NCBI GenBank assembly: GCA_014872785.1 | Contig: WKFJ01000027.1 | Span: forward strand, 35,554-99,553 | Direction: 5' to 3' | Origin: Alteromonadaceae bacterium | Lineage (GTDB): Bacteria; Pseudomonadota; Gammaproteobacteria; Enterobacterales; Alteromonadaceae | DNA: 64,000 nucleotides | Shown: in pieces, positions 26,817 through 36,397 of the stretch | Numbering within the stretch: position 1 is the first letter of the stretch | How the letters are laid out: every line of letters begins with the position of its first letter | Notes under the pieces: generated by a model | Told to the model about the DNA's origin: nothing | The model's database searches: none | The model's input: only the letters and a program-made list of their open reading frames with translations | Position numbers and translations under genes: made by a program

Positions 26817-28898
26817 ATGACAAAACCAAGCAAGTTAGCAACAAGTTCACGGTTGCTAGGCGCCATATTGTTCACCACAAGTCTCTGTTCGCCAGCCATT
26901 GCCGAACCAGATGCGAATACGCTTCAGTATCAAGACTTATTCAACATAGAATATGCAGCAAATCCGGTCGTATTACCTAATAACAAAGGTGTTATATATG
27001 AACGTCGCAGCATGGACATCATGTCCGACAGTCTGAGAAGAAACCTCTGGACAGTGGATTTGAAAGGCAATCGCCATATGCCACTGCTTTCAGATGCCAA
27101 TAATCACTACTCACCCGTGTTTTCTCACGACGGTAGCAAAATGGCGTATCTGTCGAGTAAAGAAGGTAAAGTACAAATCTACCTTCGCGATATGGAAACG
27201 GGCAATACTGCAAGAGTCACCGATGTACAGATGAGCCCTAGCGGCATGAGTTTTTCTCCTGATGGCAAATACTTAGCCTTTAGTATGTTCACGGCAACTA
27301 AGTCCAAGCCTCCGTTTAGCCTGTCATTTAAGCCAAAAGGTGCCAAATGGGCTGACGATGCACACTATATTGACCAAACTCTTTTCCAAAGAGACGGCTC
27401 GGGCATGAAAAAGCCCGGAAACATGCAAGTTTACATAGTGCCGACAATAGGTGGCACACCTAGGCAACTCACGCATACAGCACACGACCACTCAGGCAGA
27501 ATCGCTTGGAGCAAAGACAGCAGTCAGCTGATAATCTCGGCCAACACACGTGAAGATTTTGATTTCGATATTTTTAACAGTGACTTAATGGCGATTGATA
27601 TTAAATCTGGTGCCATCAGCAAACTCACCGATATGACAGGGCCTGAGAGCAGCCCAGCTATTAGCCCCGATGGAAAGCTCATTGCGTTTACAGGTTTTGA
27701 GGACAATGGGAAGTCCAGTCAGAACAATCAACTTTATATAATGAAAGCCAATGGCGATGACATTCGCAGCCTAACGCCCGACTTAGACCGCTCTGTTGGC
27801 GATATCACTTGGGCTAAAAACGGCAAAGGCATCTATTTTAGCTATGACAACGAAGGCAAAAAACACGTTGCTCATGTATCGCTAAAAGGGAAACTTACGC
27901 AAAAAACCGATGATTTAGGCGGGCTTAGTATTGGTCGTCCCTATACTTCCGGCCACTACGACGTTACAGATGACGGACGCATTATCTATACCCACTCTTC
28001 GGGAGTAAGACCAGCGGAGCTTGCCATCGTAGGAAAAAATGGTGAGATGACCCAACTCACCGATTTAAACGGCGATGTCTTTGACCACAAAACCATCAAT
28101 AAACCTGAGCAGTTGACCGTTCAAAGCCGCGTTGACGAGCGAGAGTTACATGCATGGATAGTCACTCCGCCTGATTTTGACGCCTCCAAGAAATATCCTC
28201 TTATCCTTGAAATCCACGGAGGGCCACATACCTCATACGGACCGGAGTTCTCTACAGAAGTACAGCTTTTCGCAGCGGCAGGCTATGTTGTCGTGTATGG
28301 CAATCCGCGAGGCTCCACATCGCAGGGCAGCGAATTTGCCAATTTGATTGACAAAAACTATCCATCGCAAGACTACGATGACTTGATGGATATGGTAAAC
28401 GGCGTCATTGATAAAGGCTATATCGATGAAGACAACCTATTTGTCACAGGTGGTTCTGGTGGCGGCGTTCTGACAGCATGGATAATTGGCAATACCGATA
28501 GATTTAAAGCAGCCGTTGTAGCAAAGCCCGTTATCAATTGGATCAGCATGATTGGGACGTCAGACATTTACACCTTTATGACTCGCTACTGGTTTACAGA
28601 CTTGCCCTGGAATGACGTCGACCAATACTGGAAGCGTTCGCCGCTATCGTTAGTTGGTAACGTAAAAACCCCGACTATGGTGCTAACAGGTGAACTAGAC
28701 GTACGAACCCCCATGGCTGAAAGCGAGCAATATTATGGTGCCTTGCGTCTTGAAGGCGTGGAAAGCTCTTTGGTTCGTATCCAAGGTGCCTATCACGGCA
28801 TCGCCGCCAAGCCTTCTAATCTAGCGCGTAAGGTTGGCTATATTCTGCATTGGTTTGATACCTACAAGCAGAATAGCGAGCCTGAAACCAAACAATAA
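26817..28898 (+). CDS. Secreted S9-family prolyl oligopeptidase-like peptidase
   Basis: A signal peptide (about 1-30, LGAILFTTSLCSPAIA|EP) precedes a beta-propeller of WD40/PD40 repeats (about 60-420; FSPDGKYLAFSMFT, AISPDGKLIAFTGFE) and an alpha/beta hydrolase domain (about 430-680). The nucleophile is Ser547 in VTGGSGGGVLTAW; the acid is in LTGELDVRTPMAESE and the His in GAYHGIAAKPSN. These enzymes release dipeptides or tripeptides from peptides, here in the periplasm. A terminator follows. Confidence 0.93.
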   Translation: MTKPSKLATSSRLLGAILFTTSLCSPAIAEPDANTLQYQDLFNIEYAANPVVLPNNKGVIYERRSMDIMSDSLRRNLWTVDLKGNRHMPLLSDANNHYSPVFSHDGSKMAYLSSKEGKVQIYLRDMETGNTARVTDVQMSPSGMSFSPDGKYLAFSMFTATKSKPPFSLSFKPKGAKWADDAHYIDQTLFQRDGSGMKKPGNMQVYIVPTIGGTPRQLTHTAHDHSGRIAWSKDSSQLIISANTREDFDFDIFNSDLMAIDIKSGAISKLTDMTGPESSPAISPDGKLIAFTGFEDNGKSSQNNQLYIMKANGDDIRSLTPDLDRSVGDITWAKNGKGIYFSYDNEGKKHVAHVSLKGKLTQKTDDLGGLSIGRPYTSGHYDVTDDGRIIYTHSSGVRPAELAIVGKNGEMTQLTDLNGDVFDHKTINKPEQLTVQSRVDERELHAWIVTPPDFDASKKYPLILEIHGGPHTSYGPEFSTEVQLFAAAGYVVVYGNPRGSTSQGSEFANLIDKNYPSQDYDDLMDMVNGVIDKGYIDEDNLFVTGGSGGGVLTAWIIGNTDRFKAAVVAKPVINWISMIGTSDIYTFMTRYWFTDLPWNDVDQYWKRSPLSLVGNVKTPTMVLTGELDVRTPMAESEQYYGALRLEGVESSLVRIQGAYHGIAAKPSNLARKVGYILHWFDTYKQNSEPETKQ

Positions 28899-28924
28899 TT
28901 GCACTAGAAATTGTGTTTAATAGT

Positions 28925-28958
28925 AAATCCCCGCACCGTTGCTGTGTGGGGATTTTTT
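28925..28958 (+). terminator. Rho-independent terminator after the S9 peptidase gene
   Basis: Stem AAATCCCC/GGGGATTT with an inner CAC/GTG extension, then TTTTTT. The T-tract runs into the FNR-type box at 28957. Confidence 0.85.
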
Positions 28959-28970
28959 GATCTAGATCAA
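28957..28970 (+). promoter_or_regulatory. Perfect FNR/ANR-type box
   Basis: TTGATCTAGATCAA matches the FNR consensus TTGAT-N4-ATCAA at every defined base and is fully symmetric. It lies 73 bp upstream of the periplasmic binding protein start at 29043. A possible -35 (TTGACT) is at 29004-29009, so the box sits roughly in an upstream activating position. Confidence 0.65.
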
Positions 28971-29006
28971 TAAAACAAAATTTTTGAGAGATTTAATAGA
29001 AAATTG

Positions 29007-29023
29007 ACTACCTACCCGGTAGT
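29007..29023. promoter_or_regulatory. Inverted repeat in the core promoter of the binding protein gene
   Basis: ACTACC-TACCC-GGTAGT, 6-bp perfect arms, lying between the -35-like TTGACT and the GATAAC segment at about 29029. Its position would suit a repressor. Confidence 0.4.
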
Positions 29024-29042
29024 TTCGCGATAACATACGCCG

Positions 29043-30176
29043 ATGCGAAATTTATTACATTCCTTGACCCTCTTTTGTTTGCTAGTCAGCAGTGCTTTGG
29101 TAAATGCATCTGATTTCAAAGTCCTGTTTATTAACCCCGGTCATCCTGACGGGGATAACACGGGTTCATTTTGGTCGCGAGTGTCTTTATTCATGCAAGC
29201 TGCGAGTAAAGATTTAGACGTAGAGTTAGTTCAACTTTATGCGATGCGTGACCATCTTTTAATGAAAAAGCTGGCGCAATCAGCTCCTGATCACAAACCT
29301 GACTATGTTATTGTGGTCAACGAAAAAGGCGTTGGCCTTGAATTACTTGAAACGCTAACAGCGTTCAATATTCCAACATTTGCCCTGTTGAACAGTTTCC
29401 CGTTAGATGATCTCAATCAGTTATCTTCAGCGCAAAAAGCTAAATTCATCGGTAGTGTGGTACCTGACAACTATGCAGCGGGTAAAAGCCAACTGAAAAC
29501 ACTGCTGTCACTGCACAGTGACCAATACAATCGCAACGACAATTACACGCTATTGGCATTGCGAGGCGACCATTCGTCCCCAGCAGCACTTGAGCGTGAA
29601 CAAGGTATGTTGGCGCAACTGAGCGAATCGCAAAACATAACCCTAGCCTACAGTCCTGTTGCCAACTGGTCACGTCAAGAGGCCTACAACATAGTGAGAG
29701 GTTTGCTGAACAGACAACGAATAGACCTTATCTGGAGCGCCAATGATGCAATGGCATTCGGCGCGTCCAAAGCAATTGCAGAGGCTGATTTAGATTATCA
29801 AGTCACCATTGGTGGTGTGAACTGGGATCTCGCGCAAGAAAATCCAACTATCGATGTATCTTTTGGTGGGCATGTTACCTTGGGAGCAAAAGCATTGGTC
29901 ATGCTTAGTGATTATCATCATCGCATTGCGGCACCTTGTGAAATGCACCAACTTTTAGACATATTTAAGGCAAGCCAGGCTGACAATATTGAGCGTTTTA
30001 ACATTAACACTAGCGCTGAAAATGTAGACAAATTCGACTTCACTAGATTTAGTAAACGTCACGGCAGCGTTGCAAAGTTCACCATGGATACCTTTGTAAC
30101 TGAGGAATATCAAGCGCTGACACAGAGTGAACTGAGCAATCGGTGTCAACTGAATACAGTCAAAAAAGTACAGTAA
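29043..30176 (+). CDS. Periplasmic binding protein of the sugar-binding/LacI-like type (Peripla_BP_4)
   Basis: A signal peptide (MRNLLHSLTLFCLLVSSALVNA|SD) precedes a type I periplasmic binding fold: VLFINPGHPDGDNTGSFWSR, PDYVIVVNEKGVGLELLETL, YTLLALRGDHSSPAALEREQ, IDLIWSANDAMAFGASKAIA. It resembles ribose/AI-2-type binding proteins, but no transporter genes adjoin it. In this order such orphan proteins often feed a membrane sensor kinase; that partner is not here. A perfect FNR-type box lies upstream, suggesting response to oxygen. Confidence 0.82.
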   Translation: MRNLLHSLTLFCLLVSSALVNASDFKVLFINPGHPDGDNTGSFWSRVSLFMQAASKDLDVELVQLYAMRDHLLMKKLAQSAPDHKPDYVIVVNEKGVGLELLETLTAFNIPTFALLNSFPLDDLNQLSSAQKAKFIGSVVPDNYAAGKSQLKTLLSLHSDQYNRNDNYTLLALRGDHSSPAALEREQGMLAQLSESQNITLAYSPVANWSRQEAYNIVRGLLNRQRIDLIWSANDAMAFGASKAIAEADLDYQVTIGGVNWDLAQENPTIDVSFGGHVTLGAKALVMLSDYHHRIAAPCEMHQLLDIFKASQADNIERFNINTSAENVDKFDFTRFSKRHGSVAKFTMDTFVTEEYQALTQSELSNRCQLNTVKKVQ

Positions 30177-30178
30177 AC

Positions 30179-30200
30179 TAGGGCAAAAAAGCCCTAATTT
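30179..30200. terminator. Possible bidirectional terminator between the binding protein gene and relA
   Basis: TAGGGC-AAAAAA-GCCCTA hairpin between the convergent genes. A short T-rich stretch follows on the plus side only weakly, so function is uncertain. Confidence 0.45.
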
Positions 30201-32352
30201 ATTGTTCTAGGCGATTCACCTCAAACACACTTTTAAGACGTTCAAGTTTGGTAATGAGTCTTGCCAAGCTGTTGAGGTCTCTTATTTCCAGATTGAGTTT
30301 GATATTCGCCGTCTGTTGTTCGACATTACTTTCACTGTGTACCCCCAACAACCCCACTTTCTCGTTACCCAGCACGGTGGTGATGTCTCTAAGGATCCCA
30401 TCGCGGTCGAAACATATAACCTCTACCTTGGTTTGGAAGGCTCCCTTCACTTCGCCTGACCAATTAACTTCGATGCCGCGTTCAGGGTTTTGATTGAGCA
30501 GATTAATCAGTTGCTCACATCCCTGCTTGTGCACACTTACTCCTCGACCGAGGGTGATATAGCCCATGATGTTATCGCCTGGCAGAGGCTGACAACAACC
30601 TGCAAGCGTGCTCATTAGGTTACCAACACCTTCAATTTCAATCTGGCCACCTTTACCCGTATTTTTGCTAGGCGCTTTAGTTTTAACTCTTGGATCAATG
30701 TCAGGTTTTGGCGTAATCTTTTGCTGCAGATAATTGACGACCTGCATAATGCGCACATCACCGCCGCCAATGGCCACATATAAGTCATCTGTGCTATGGA
30801 CGTTAAATCGAGCCATGACGTCATCAGGGATTTTAGTGGAAAGCTGTGCTCTAACTAATTCAGCTTCCAGCAGCTCCTTACCGGCGGCGAGGTTCTTATC
30901 CCTATCCAGTTTTTTAAACCAGGTGTGGATTTTGGCTCGTGCTCTTGAAGAGTGCACGTAACCGGACTGTGGGTTCATCCAGTCACGTTTGGGGTTCATT
31001 TCTTTAGAGGTTAATATCTCAACCTGATCGCCCGTTCTCAACTGATAGGTCAGCGGAACGATTCGACCGGAAATTTTGGCGCCGTTGCAGCGATGCCCTA
31101 CATTACTGTGTATGTAGTACGCAAAATCCAATGGTGTGCTTCCCTTAGGTAAATCAAGCACATCGCCTTTGGGTGTAAAAATATAAACGCGGTCTTCGAA
31201 TACTTGGCTGCGCAGTTCTTCCACCAGCTCGCCCGATTCCGCCGCATCCTCTTGCCAGGCCAGTATGCGACGCAACCAATTAATTTTCTCTTCGAAGCTG
31301 TCAGTACCGGTTTTGCCTTCTTTGTATTTCCAGTGCGCTGCGATCCCAAGCTCAGCATCTTGATGCATTTGCTCGGTGCGTATCTGTACTTCAATCGTTT
31401 TGTCTTCAGGACCAAGAATAACGGTATGAATCGACTGATAACCATTGGGTTTCGGCGTTGCTATGTAGTCGTCGAATTCGCGTGGCAAATGTTTCCAGTG
31501 GGCATGTACGGCTCCCAACGCGCCATAACAATCTTGAATGCGGTCTGCAACTATCCGTACTGCTCGAACGTCAAAAAGCTGGTCAAAGCCCAAACCCTTT
31601 TTCTGCATTTTTTTCCAGATGCTATAGATGTGTTTCGGCCTTCCCAACACTTGCGCTTTGATGCCTTCCTTATCCATATAATCCTGCAGAAAGCTGACAA
31701 AGTCGTGTATATAGCGCTGCCGAGCTTTGCGTTTTTCATCCAAGAGTTTTGCTATTTGTTTGTAGCTGTCAGGTCTTAGGTAGCGGAATGATAAGTCTTC
31801 AAGTTCCCACTTTAACTGTCCTATTCCCAGCCTGTTCGCAAGCGGCGCGTATATCTCTGCACACTCTCGCGCAATAAGAACACGGGTTTCCTCATCGGCA
31901 TTTTTGACTTGCTGCAAACGACAAATGCGTTCAGCGAGTTTGATAACCACGGCACGTACATCTTCCACCATCGACAGTAACATACGTCGAATATTGTCGA
32001 TTTGGGTTTCATCAGTTTTGACGTGCTGACTAGAATACAAGGTGCGAATGGCATTCATTCTGCGCACACCCAACACCAATTGTTGAATGGGCTTACCAAA
32101 TTCTTCGAGAATTTGCTCCTCGTTTAACTTGTGGATTTCACAGTAGGGAAATACCAGCGCAGCGAGTAAGGTTTCGTCATCCATCTGCAGTTCATGCAGA
32201 ATTTCCACCATCTCCTGCCCTACTAATAGGATATCGGGCTGATCTGAGATGCTGGCGAGTTTAGCTTTGGTGGTATCGCTCAGGTTTAACTCCGCTAGCC
32301 AATTCTCAAAACCTGGTCTTTCGGGGTTATGCACTGTGCGAACTGATACCAT
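30199..32352 (-). CDS. relA: GTP pyrophosphokinase RelA
   Basis: Ribosome-associated (p)ppGpp synthetase triggered by uncharged tRNA. Domains in order: a degenerate hydrolase domain (about 40-180, the HD motif is lost as in RelA), the synthetase domain (about 245-355, PNGYQSIHTVILG and EVQIRTEQMHQDAE), TGS (about 390-455, DRVYIFTPKGDVLDLPKGST), a helical/zinc-finger region (GNLMSTLAGCCQPLPGDNI) and a C-terminal ACT domain (CFDRDGILRDITTVLGNEKV). Length 717 compares with 744 in E. coli. Its ATG overlaps the rlmD stop by one base (TAATG). Confidence 0.97.
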   Translation of the reverse strand: MVSVRTVHNPERPGFENWLAELNLSDTTKAKLASISDQPDILLVGQEMVEILHELQMDDETLLAALVFPYCEIHKLNEEQILEEFGKPIQQLVLGVRRMNAIRTLYSSQHVKTDETQIDNIRRMLLSMVEDVRAVVIKLAERICRLQQVKNADEETRVLIARECAEIYAPLANRLGIGQLKWELEDLSFRYLRPDSYKQIAKLLDEKRKARQRYIHDFVSFLQDYMDKEGIKAQVLGRPKHIYSIWKKMQKKGLGFDQLFDVRAVRIVADRIQDCYGALGAVHAHWKHLPREFDDYIATPKPNGYQSIHTVILGPEDKTIEVQIRTEQMHQDAELGIAAHWKYKEGKTGTDSFEEKINWLRRILAWQEDAAESGELVEELRSQVFEDRVYIFTPKGDVLDLPKGSTPLDFAYYIHSNVGHRCNGAKISGRIVPLTYQLRTGDQVEILTSKEMNPKRDWMNPQSGYVHSSRARAKIHTWFKKLDRDKNLAAGKELLEAELVRAQLSTKIPDDVMARFNVHSTDDLYVAIGGGDVRIMQVVNYLQQKITPKPDIDPRVKTKAPSKNTGKGGQIEIEGVGNLMSTLAGCCQPLPGDNIMGYITLGRGVSVHKQGCEQLINLLNQNPERGIEVNWSGEVKGAFQTKVEVICFDRDGILRDITTVLGNEKVGLLGVHSESNVEQQTANIKLNLEIRDLNSLARLITKLERLKSVFEVNRLEQ

Positions 32353-33719
32353 TATTTACTCCTACTGTTTGCGCCTGTTGTTAGCGTGAACAACGCCATA
32401 ATTTCCGTATGCGTTGTATAGGGGAACATATCCAATAGTCCGATTTTCTCTAACGCATAATTGGATTGCAACAATTGTGCTATGTCGCGGACAAAAGTAT
32501 TGGGGTTGCAAGACACATATAAAATTGCCTCAGGCCTCAGTGAATTCAGTACATCCATCACTTCCAATGCACCGTCTCTCGCGGGGTCGAGCAATACCTT
32601 GTTGCAATTCTCTCGACTGAGCAACGCGAGACAATCCTCGGCGCTTAGATCTCCGTGCATGAATTCAATATTCTCAATGCCATTTATCTGTGCATTGGAC
32701 TGTGCCTTTTGCACCATTTCGACCACGCCTTCGATAGCCAAAACAGAGCCGCACTTAAGTGCCAAAGGCAAACTAAAATTACCTACACCACAAAACAAAT
32801 CAAGCACACGGTCATTCTCAGACATCGTCAACCAATCAACAGCTTGACTGACCATTGCTTGATTCAATTCAGTGTTAACTTGAACAAAGTCATCTTGGCT
32901 CAAATAAATATTGAGATTCACTGCCTCATTGTCGTTATTGCATGCGCTAAGCGCATAGTGATTATCAGATTCACTAGTGCCTTCGGCATCTTGCAACAAG
33001 CACTTTACATTGAACTTCTTGGCAAATTCTTCAACTAGTGCCACATCACTTTTAGCAAGCGTCTTAATGACTCTAAACCCCAAAGACAGCTCACTTTCAC
33101 CATTGAGCAGACTGATGTGACCTATGGCACCAGGATTGCGCATTGACTGTAACAGCAATTGCAATGGTGACAACAGGGCTTCCATGTTGGCATTTAATAT
33201 CTGGCATTCAGAGATATTGAGTATTTGCTTACTGGACTGGGCACGAAAACCCAATCGAATGTCATCTCGGTTACGCGCATCGATTGCTAGGCGCGCTTTG
33301 CGCCGATAGTGCTTCGTCGCTGCCGTTAAGGGAGCTTGCCAGGGAATGTCGGCGGCACTTAATCCCGCACTGCGTTCAAGTAATGCTGAAACCGCATCCT
33401 GTTTAAAAGGCAACAAGTTTTCAGGCGCAATGTGCTGATTTTGGCAACCGCCACATTGCTCAAAATGCTTACAGAAAGGCGTGATACGCAAGTCACTCGA
33501 GGTCACCACAGATGTCACCGAACCCTGCTGAAAACGTTTCGATTGTTTGCTTATTTGTACCTTGCAGGTTTCGCCGGGTAAGCCACCTTTGACAAAGGTT
33601 ATTGGAGAACCTTTAGCAACCCCTTGCCCTTCCAGATCCAAACTATCGATATGCAGCTCTTGAACGGGTAATTTTTGCTTTTTATTCGCTTTTTTATTTG
33701 CTTTGAATACCTGAACCAT
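32352..33719 (-). CDS. rlmD: 23S rRNA (uracil(1939)-C(5))-methyltransferase RlmD
   Basis: Methylates U1939 of 23S rRNA. The [4Fe-4S] cysteines are at 83, 89 and 92 (FCKHFEQCGGCQNQH) with the fourth in NISECQILN; an N-terminal TRAM domain precedes them. The SAM site is VLDLFCGVGNFSLPLAL and the catalytic nucleophile is in LYVSCNPNTFVRD. Length 455 compares with 433; the extra residues are a Lys-rich N-terminus. relA follows with a one-base overlap, an arrangement also known from E. coli (rumA-relA). Confidence 0.96.
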   Translation of the reverse strand: MVQVFKANKKANKKQKLPVQELHIDSLDLEGQGVAKGSPITFVKGGLPGETCKVQISKQSKRFQQGSVTSVVTSSDLRITPFCKHFEQCGGCQNQHIAPENLLPFKQDAVSALLERSAGLSAADIPWQAPLTAATKHYRRKARLAIDARNRDDIRLGFRAQSSKQILNISECQILNANMEALLSPLQLLLQSMRNPGAIGHISLLNGESELSLGFRVIKTLAKSDVALVEEFAKKFNVKCLLQDAEGTSESDNHYALSACNNDNEAVNLNIYLSQDDFVQVNTELNQAMVSQAVDWLTMSENDRVLDLFCGVGNFSLPLALKCGSVLAIEGVVEMVQKAQSNAQINGIENIEFMHGDLSAEDCLALLSRENCNKVLLDPARDGALEVMDVLNSLRPEAILYVSCNPNTFVRDIAQLLQSNYALEKIGLLDMFPYTTHTEIMALFTLTTGANSRSK

Positions 33720-33731
33720 AGGATCACCGCA

Positions 33732-34112
33732 TTATAAAGATTCTAGAATGACGGTTGCAGTGGCATAGTTTTGTTCATCGGAAATAGACACGAAACTCTT
33801 CGTAACGCCTTGCTGTTCACACAATGTCTGCATGGCACCGCTAAATACTAGTTCAGGCTTACCCATTTCATTGTTTACAACTTCAACGTGATGAAAACTC
33901 ACGCCATTACCAATGCCATTACCAATGGCTTTGACTGCTGCTTCTTTGGCGGCGAATCGTTTGGCCAGGAATCGATAAGGAAAATTGTGCTTCTGATAGG
34001 TCGCATACTCGTTGTCGGTTAGCACCCTACGCGCCAACCGCTCAAGCTTCTCAGGTTCCTTATCAAAGCGATTTATTTCAACAATGTCTGTACCTAAGCC
34101 AACAATCGCCAT
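33732..34112 (-). CDS. acpS: Holo-[acyl-carrier-protein] synthase
   Basis: Transfers the phosphopantetheine arm from CoA to acyl carrier protein. 126 residues, exactly the E. coli length, with the metal-binding VGLGTDIVEINRF (Asp9) and RFAAKEAAVKAIGNGI (Glu). GVSFHHVEVVNNEMGKPELV is also typical. The start overlaps the pdxJ stop by one base, the usual pdxJ-acpS pair. Confidence 0.97.
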   Translation of the reverse strand: MAIVGLGTDIVEINRFDKEPEKLERLARRVLTDNEYATYQKHNFPYRFLAKRFAAKEAAVKAIGNGIGNGVSFHHVEVVNNEMGKPELVFSGAMQTLCEQQGVTKSFVSISDEQNYATATVILESL

Positions 34113-34849
34113 TAGCGAACTCTTGCTTCAAGCATCAGTTTACGCATATCAGACACGGCGGTGGCTAGGCCATCAAAAGCCGCTCTGGCGATAATCGCAT
34201 GACCAATGTTAAGTTCAATCAATTGCTCAATTGCCGCTATAGGTTTTACATTGTGATAGTGTAATCCGTGCCCCGCATTTACCTTCAAACCAATGCTATC
34301 GGCATACTCAATGCCTTTTACTAATTTCGCCAATTCGTGGGCTTGCGTCTTTTCATTTTTAGCTTCGGCATATTGTCCTGTGTGGATCTCGATATATTCC
34401 GCGCCCGACTGTTTTGCTGCGTCTATTTGCGCGTTATCGGCATCAATAAACAGTGAAACAATAATGCCGTTATCCATCAATTTTTTATTGGCTTCCGTGA
34501 TACGAGTAAGACCTGAAACTACATCAAGACCACCTTCCGTTGTTAATTCTTCGCGCTTCTCTGGTACCAAGCAGCAAAACGTGGGCAGCACTTTACAGGC
34601 AATGTCCACCATTTCATCGGTCACTGCCATTTCTAAGTTCAAGCGTGTATTAATGGTTTCTTTTAATAAATACACGTCTCTATCTTTTATGTGACGGCGA
34701 TCTTCTCTCAAGTGCACTGTAATGCCATCGGCACCTGCTCTTTCCGCAATATCAGCGGCATGCACTGGATCGGGGTAATGGGTGCCACGAGCGTTGCGAA
34801 GGGTAGCAATATGATCGATGTTGACGCCTAAAAAAATTTCACTACTCAA
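34112..34849 (-). CDS. pdxJ: Pyridoxine 5'-phosphate synthase
   Basis: Condenses aminoacetone phosphate derivative with deoxyxylulose 5-phosphate to form pyridoxine phosphate (DXP-dependent vitamin B6 route). 245 residues, a TIM barrel, with family blocks [53 protein letters not shown] and [17 protein letters not shown]. It lies between recO and acpS, the conserved gammaproteobacterial order. Confidence 0.97.
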   Translation of the reverse strand: MSSEIFLGVNIDHIATLRNARGTHYPDPVHAADIAERAGADGITVHLREDRRHIKDRDVYLLKETINTRLNLEMAVTDEMVDIACKVLPTFCCLVPEKREELTTEGGLDVVSGLTRITEANKKLMDNGIIVSLFIDADNAQIDAAKQSGAEYIEIHTGQYAEAKNEKTQAHELAKLVKGIEYADSIGLKVNAGHGLHYHNVKPIAAIEQLIELNIGHAIIARAAFDGLATAVSDMRKLMLEARVR

Positions 34850-34906
34850 TGTAATTTACCTTTGTCATTTCATGCCTAACACGTTGGTTAGCAATATCAA
34901 ATTTCG

Positions 34907-35611
34907 TTACTGGTGGGGAGCCGCTTGGAACAGCTCTCTGCTCTTTAAAGGTTTAGCCCCTAACAAGGGCGCAAACGCGAGTCTGCTTATTTGTTTGGCC
35001 GCAAGTAAAGAGGCTACATGCCAGTTCTGGTGACTAATATCGCGCAAATCCGCACCCGCGAACGAGTGCTTTGGATCCATCTGTTTAGTTTTAATTAAAC
35101 CCGTCTCAGCGACATAACGATAACGTTGAAACTCTTCAATATCTTCACCCGACTCTGCGTCTACGTTGAACTCAACGGCATAGCCCATTTGCTGCAGCAA
35201 AAAAAACTCAAACTCCCGCAAAATTGGCTCTGGAGATTCTTGTTTGGCGAGCCTAGTAATCGTTTGCTGGTATGCAGAGTAAAGTGCTTGATCCGGCTCT
35301 TCTGAAGGCAATACCCGAGTTAATAGCTCGTTTATGTAAATACCACAGTAAAGGTGGATCCCCGATAACACCATGCCCATACCGTCGCTATCCATACTGT
35401 AACTATTCTTTAGTTCAGAATTACCGGACAACTCCACCGTCATAGGAATAAAGGGTTCTGTTAATACACGCAACTTGTTACGCGTCGATTTCACCCCTTT
35501 TGCTACAAAGCTTATTTTACCAGACTCCAGGGAAAACGCGGTAATAATTGCACTTGTTTCGCGATAAGCGCGACTGTGTAAAATGAAAAAGCGGTGCAGA
35601 CTCTTGTGCAT
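34907..35611 (-). CDS. recO: DNA repair protein RecO
   Basis: Works with RecF and RecR to load RecA on SSB-coated single-stranded DNA. The N-terminal OB fold (RFFILHSRAYRETSAIITAF, GKISFVAKGVKSTRNKLRVL) and the helical C-terminal half are recognisable. 234 residues against 242 in E. coli. It does not carry a zinc-finger cysteine set, like the E. coli protein. It precedes pdxJ by 57 bp and follows the 91-residue gene by 7 bp. Confidence 0.94.
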   Translation of the reverse strand: MHKSLHRFFILHSRAYRETSAIITAFSLESGKISFVAKGVKSTRNKLRVLTEPFIPMTVELSGNSELKNSYSMDSDGMGMVLSGIHLYCGIYINELLTRVLPSEEPDQALYSAYQQTITRLAKQESPEPILREFEFFLLQQMGYAVEFNVDAESGEDIEEFQRYRYVAETGLIKTKQMDPKHSFAGADLRDISHQNWHVASLLAAKQISRLAFAPLLGAKPLKSRELFQAAPHQ

Positions 35612-35618
35612 AACTTAT

Positions 35619-35894
35619 CTACGCAACGCGAATGCGAACAACCTTCATATATTCGAATTCCATACCTGCAACAGTTTCAGATTCAGGATAATAAGTGAGG
35701 TTCACCCTTGCACCTTTAAGACTGCGATACTGCTTTTTTCGTTTATATTTAAAAGGCACGTCAATACCTTCCAACATCAGCGTATGCAGTATCCAGTCGT
35801 CATCTTCGCGCTGAACATGCGACACGACTTTGACGCCCTCTGAATGCACCAGCTGCTGATGAGTTTCTACTAATTTTTTAACCTGCTTTTCCAT
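35619..35894 (-). CDS. Conserved-looking small protein of unknown function
   Basis: 91 residues, soluble, mixed alpha/beta, rich in basic and aromatic residues (FKYKRKKQYRSLKGARVNLT). I do not recognise the family. There is no signal peptide or membrane segment. It sits 7 bp upstream of recO and 16 bp downstream of the DUF302 gene in the same operon, so it is expressed, and the tight packing argues for a real gene. It could be a small beta-barrel-type accessory protein; no function is proposed. Confidence 0.75.
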   Translation of the reverse strand: MEKQVKKLVETHQQLVHSEGVKVVSHVQREDDDWILHTLMLEGIDVPFKYKRKKQYRSLKGARVNLTYYPESETVAGMEFEYMKVVRIRVA

Positions 35895-35910
35895 TGCTGA
35901 TTACAACCCG

Positions 35911-36387
35911 TTACTGGCTGGCCACTTTGGCAAAATTAGCCAGTGCTTGGCTCACCTTGTTCAAAATAGGAAAACACGGATCGTCATTAGCAATCCCGTG
36001 CCTTGTAGCAAGATACAAAGGGTCATTGTAGGCTAATTTTACACCGTCTTCGGCCTGCCATATCAGCATTTTTTGTGGCAAATCAATGGCAATGGAAGGC
36101 GCACACATCATAAGCGGTGAACCAATTTTGGGATTACCAAAAATGAGTACTTTGGTTGCAGGTAATGCTACGCCAACTTTTTGCGCACCAGCACTGTGGT
36201 CGACAGTCGCGAAAATAGTCATGCCTTTGGCGTTCAATGCGTCTGTTAGTCTCGCTAACGTCTGATCGACCGAGTGTTGACTATTTACCTGCAACATCCC
36301 CTCGCCTACAGCAGTTTCGGCTTGCGCGCTGCAAAGCCAGGTAAACAAGATTGAAGTTGCCAAGAAACGGGTTACTAAAGTCTTCAT
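35911..36387 (-). CDS. Secreted DUF302 protein
   Basis: 158 residues from ATG 36387, which has an excellent ribosome site (GAGGTGATTCA before the ATG) and opens a signal peptide (MKTLVTRFLATSILFTWLCSAQA|ET). An ATG 12 codons upstream lies inside recJ and lacks such a site. The DUF302 domain (about 45-115, TLARLTDALNAKGMTIFATV, LIFGNPKIGSPLMMCAPSIA) is complete. The family is periplasmic or cytoplasmic and of unknown function. It starts 10 bp after recJ. Confidence 0.85.
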   Translation of the reverse strand: MKTLVTRFLATSILFTWLCSAQAETAVGEGMLQVNSQHSVDQTLARLTDALNAKGMTIFATVDHSAGAQKVGVALPATKVLIFGNPKIGSPLMMCAPSIAIDLPQKMLIWQAEDGVKLAYNDPLYLATRHGIANDDPCFPILNKVSQALANFAKVASQ

Positions 36388-36397
36388 TGAATCACCT

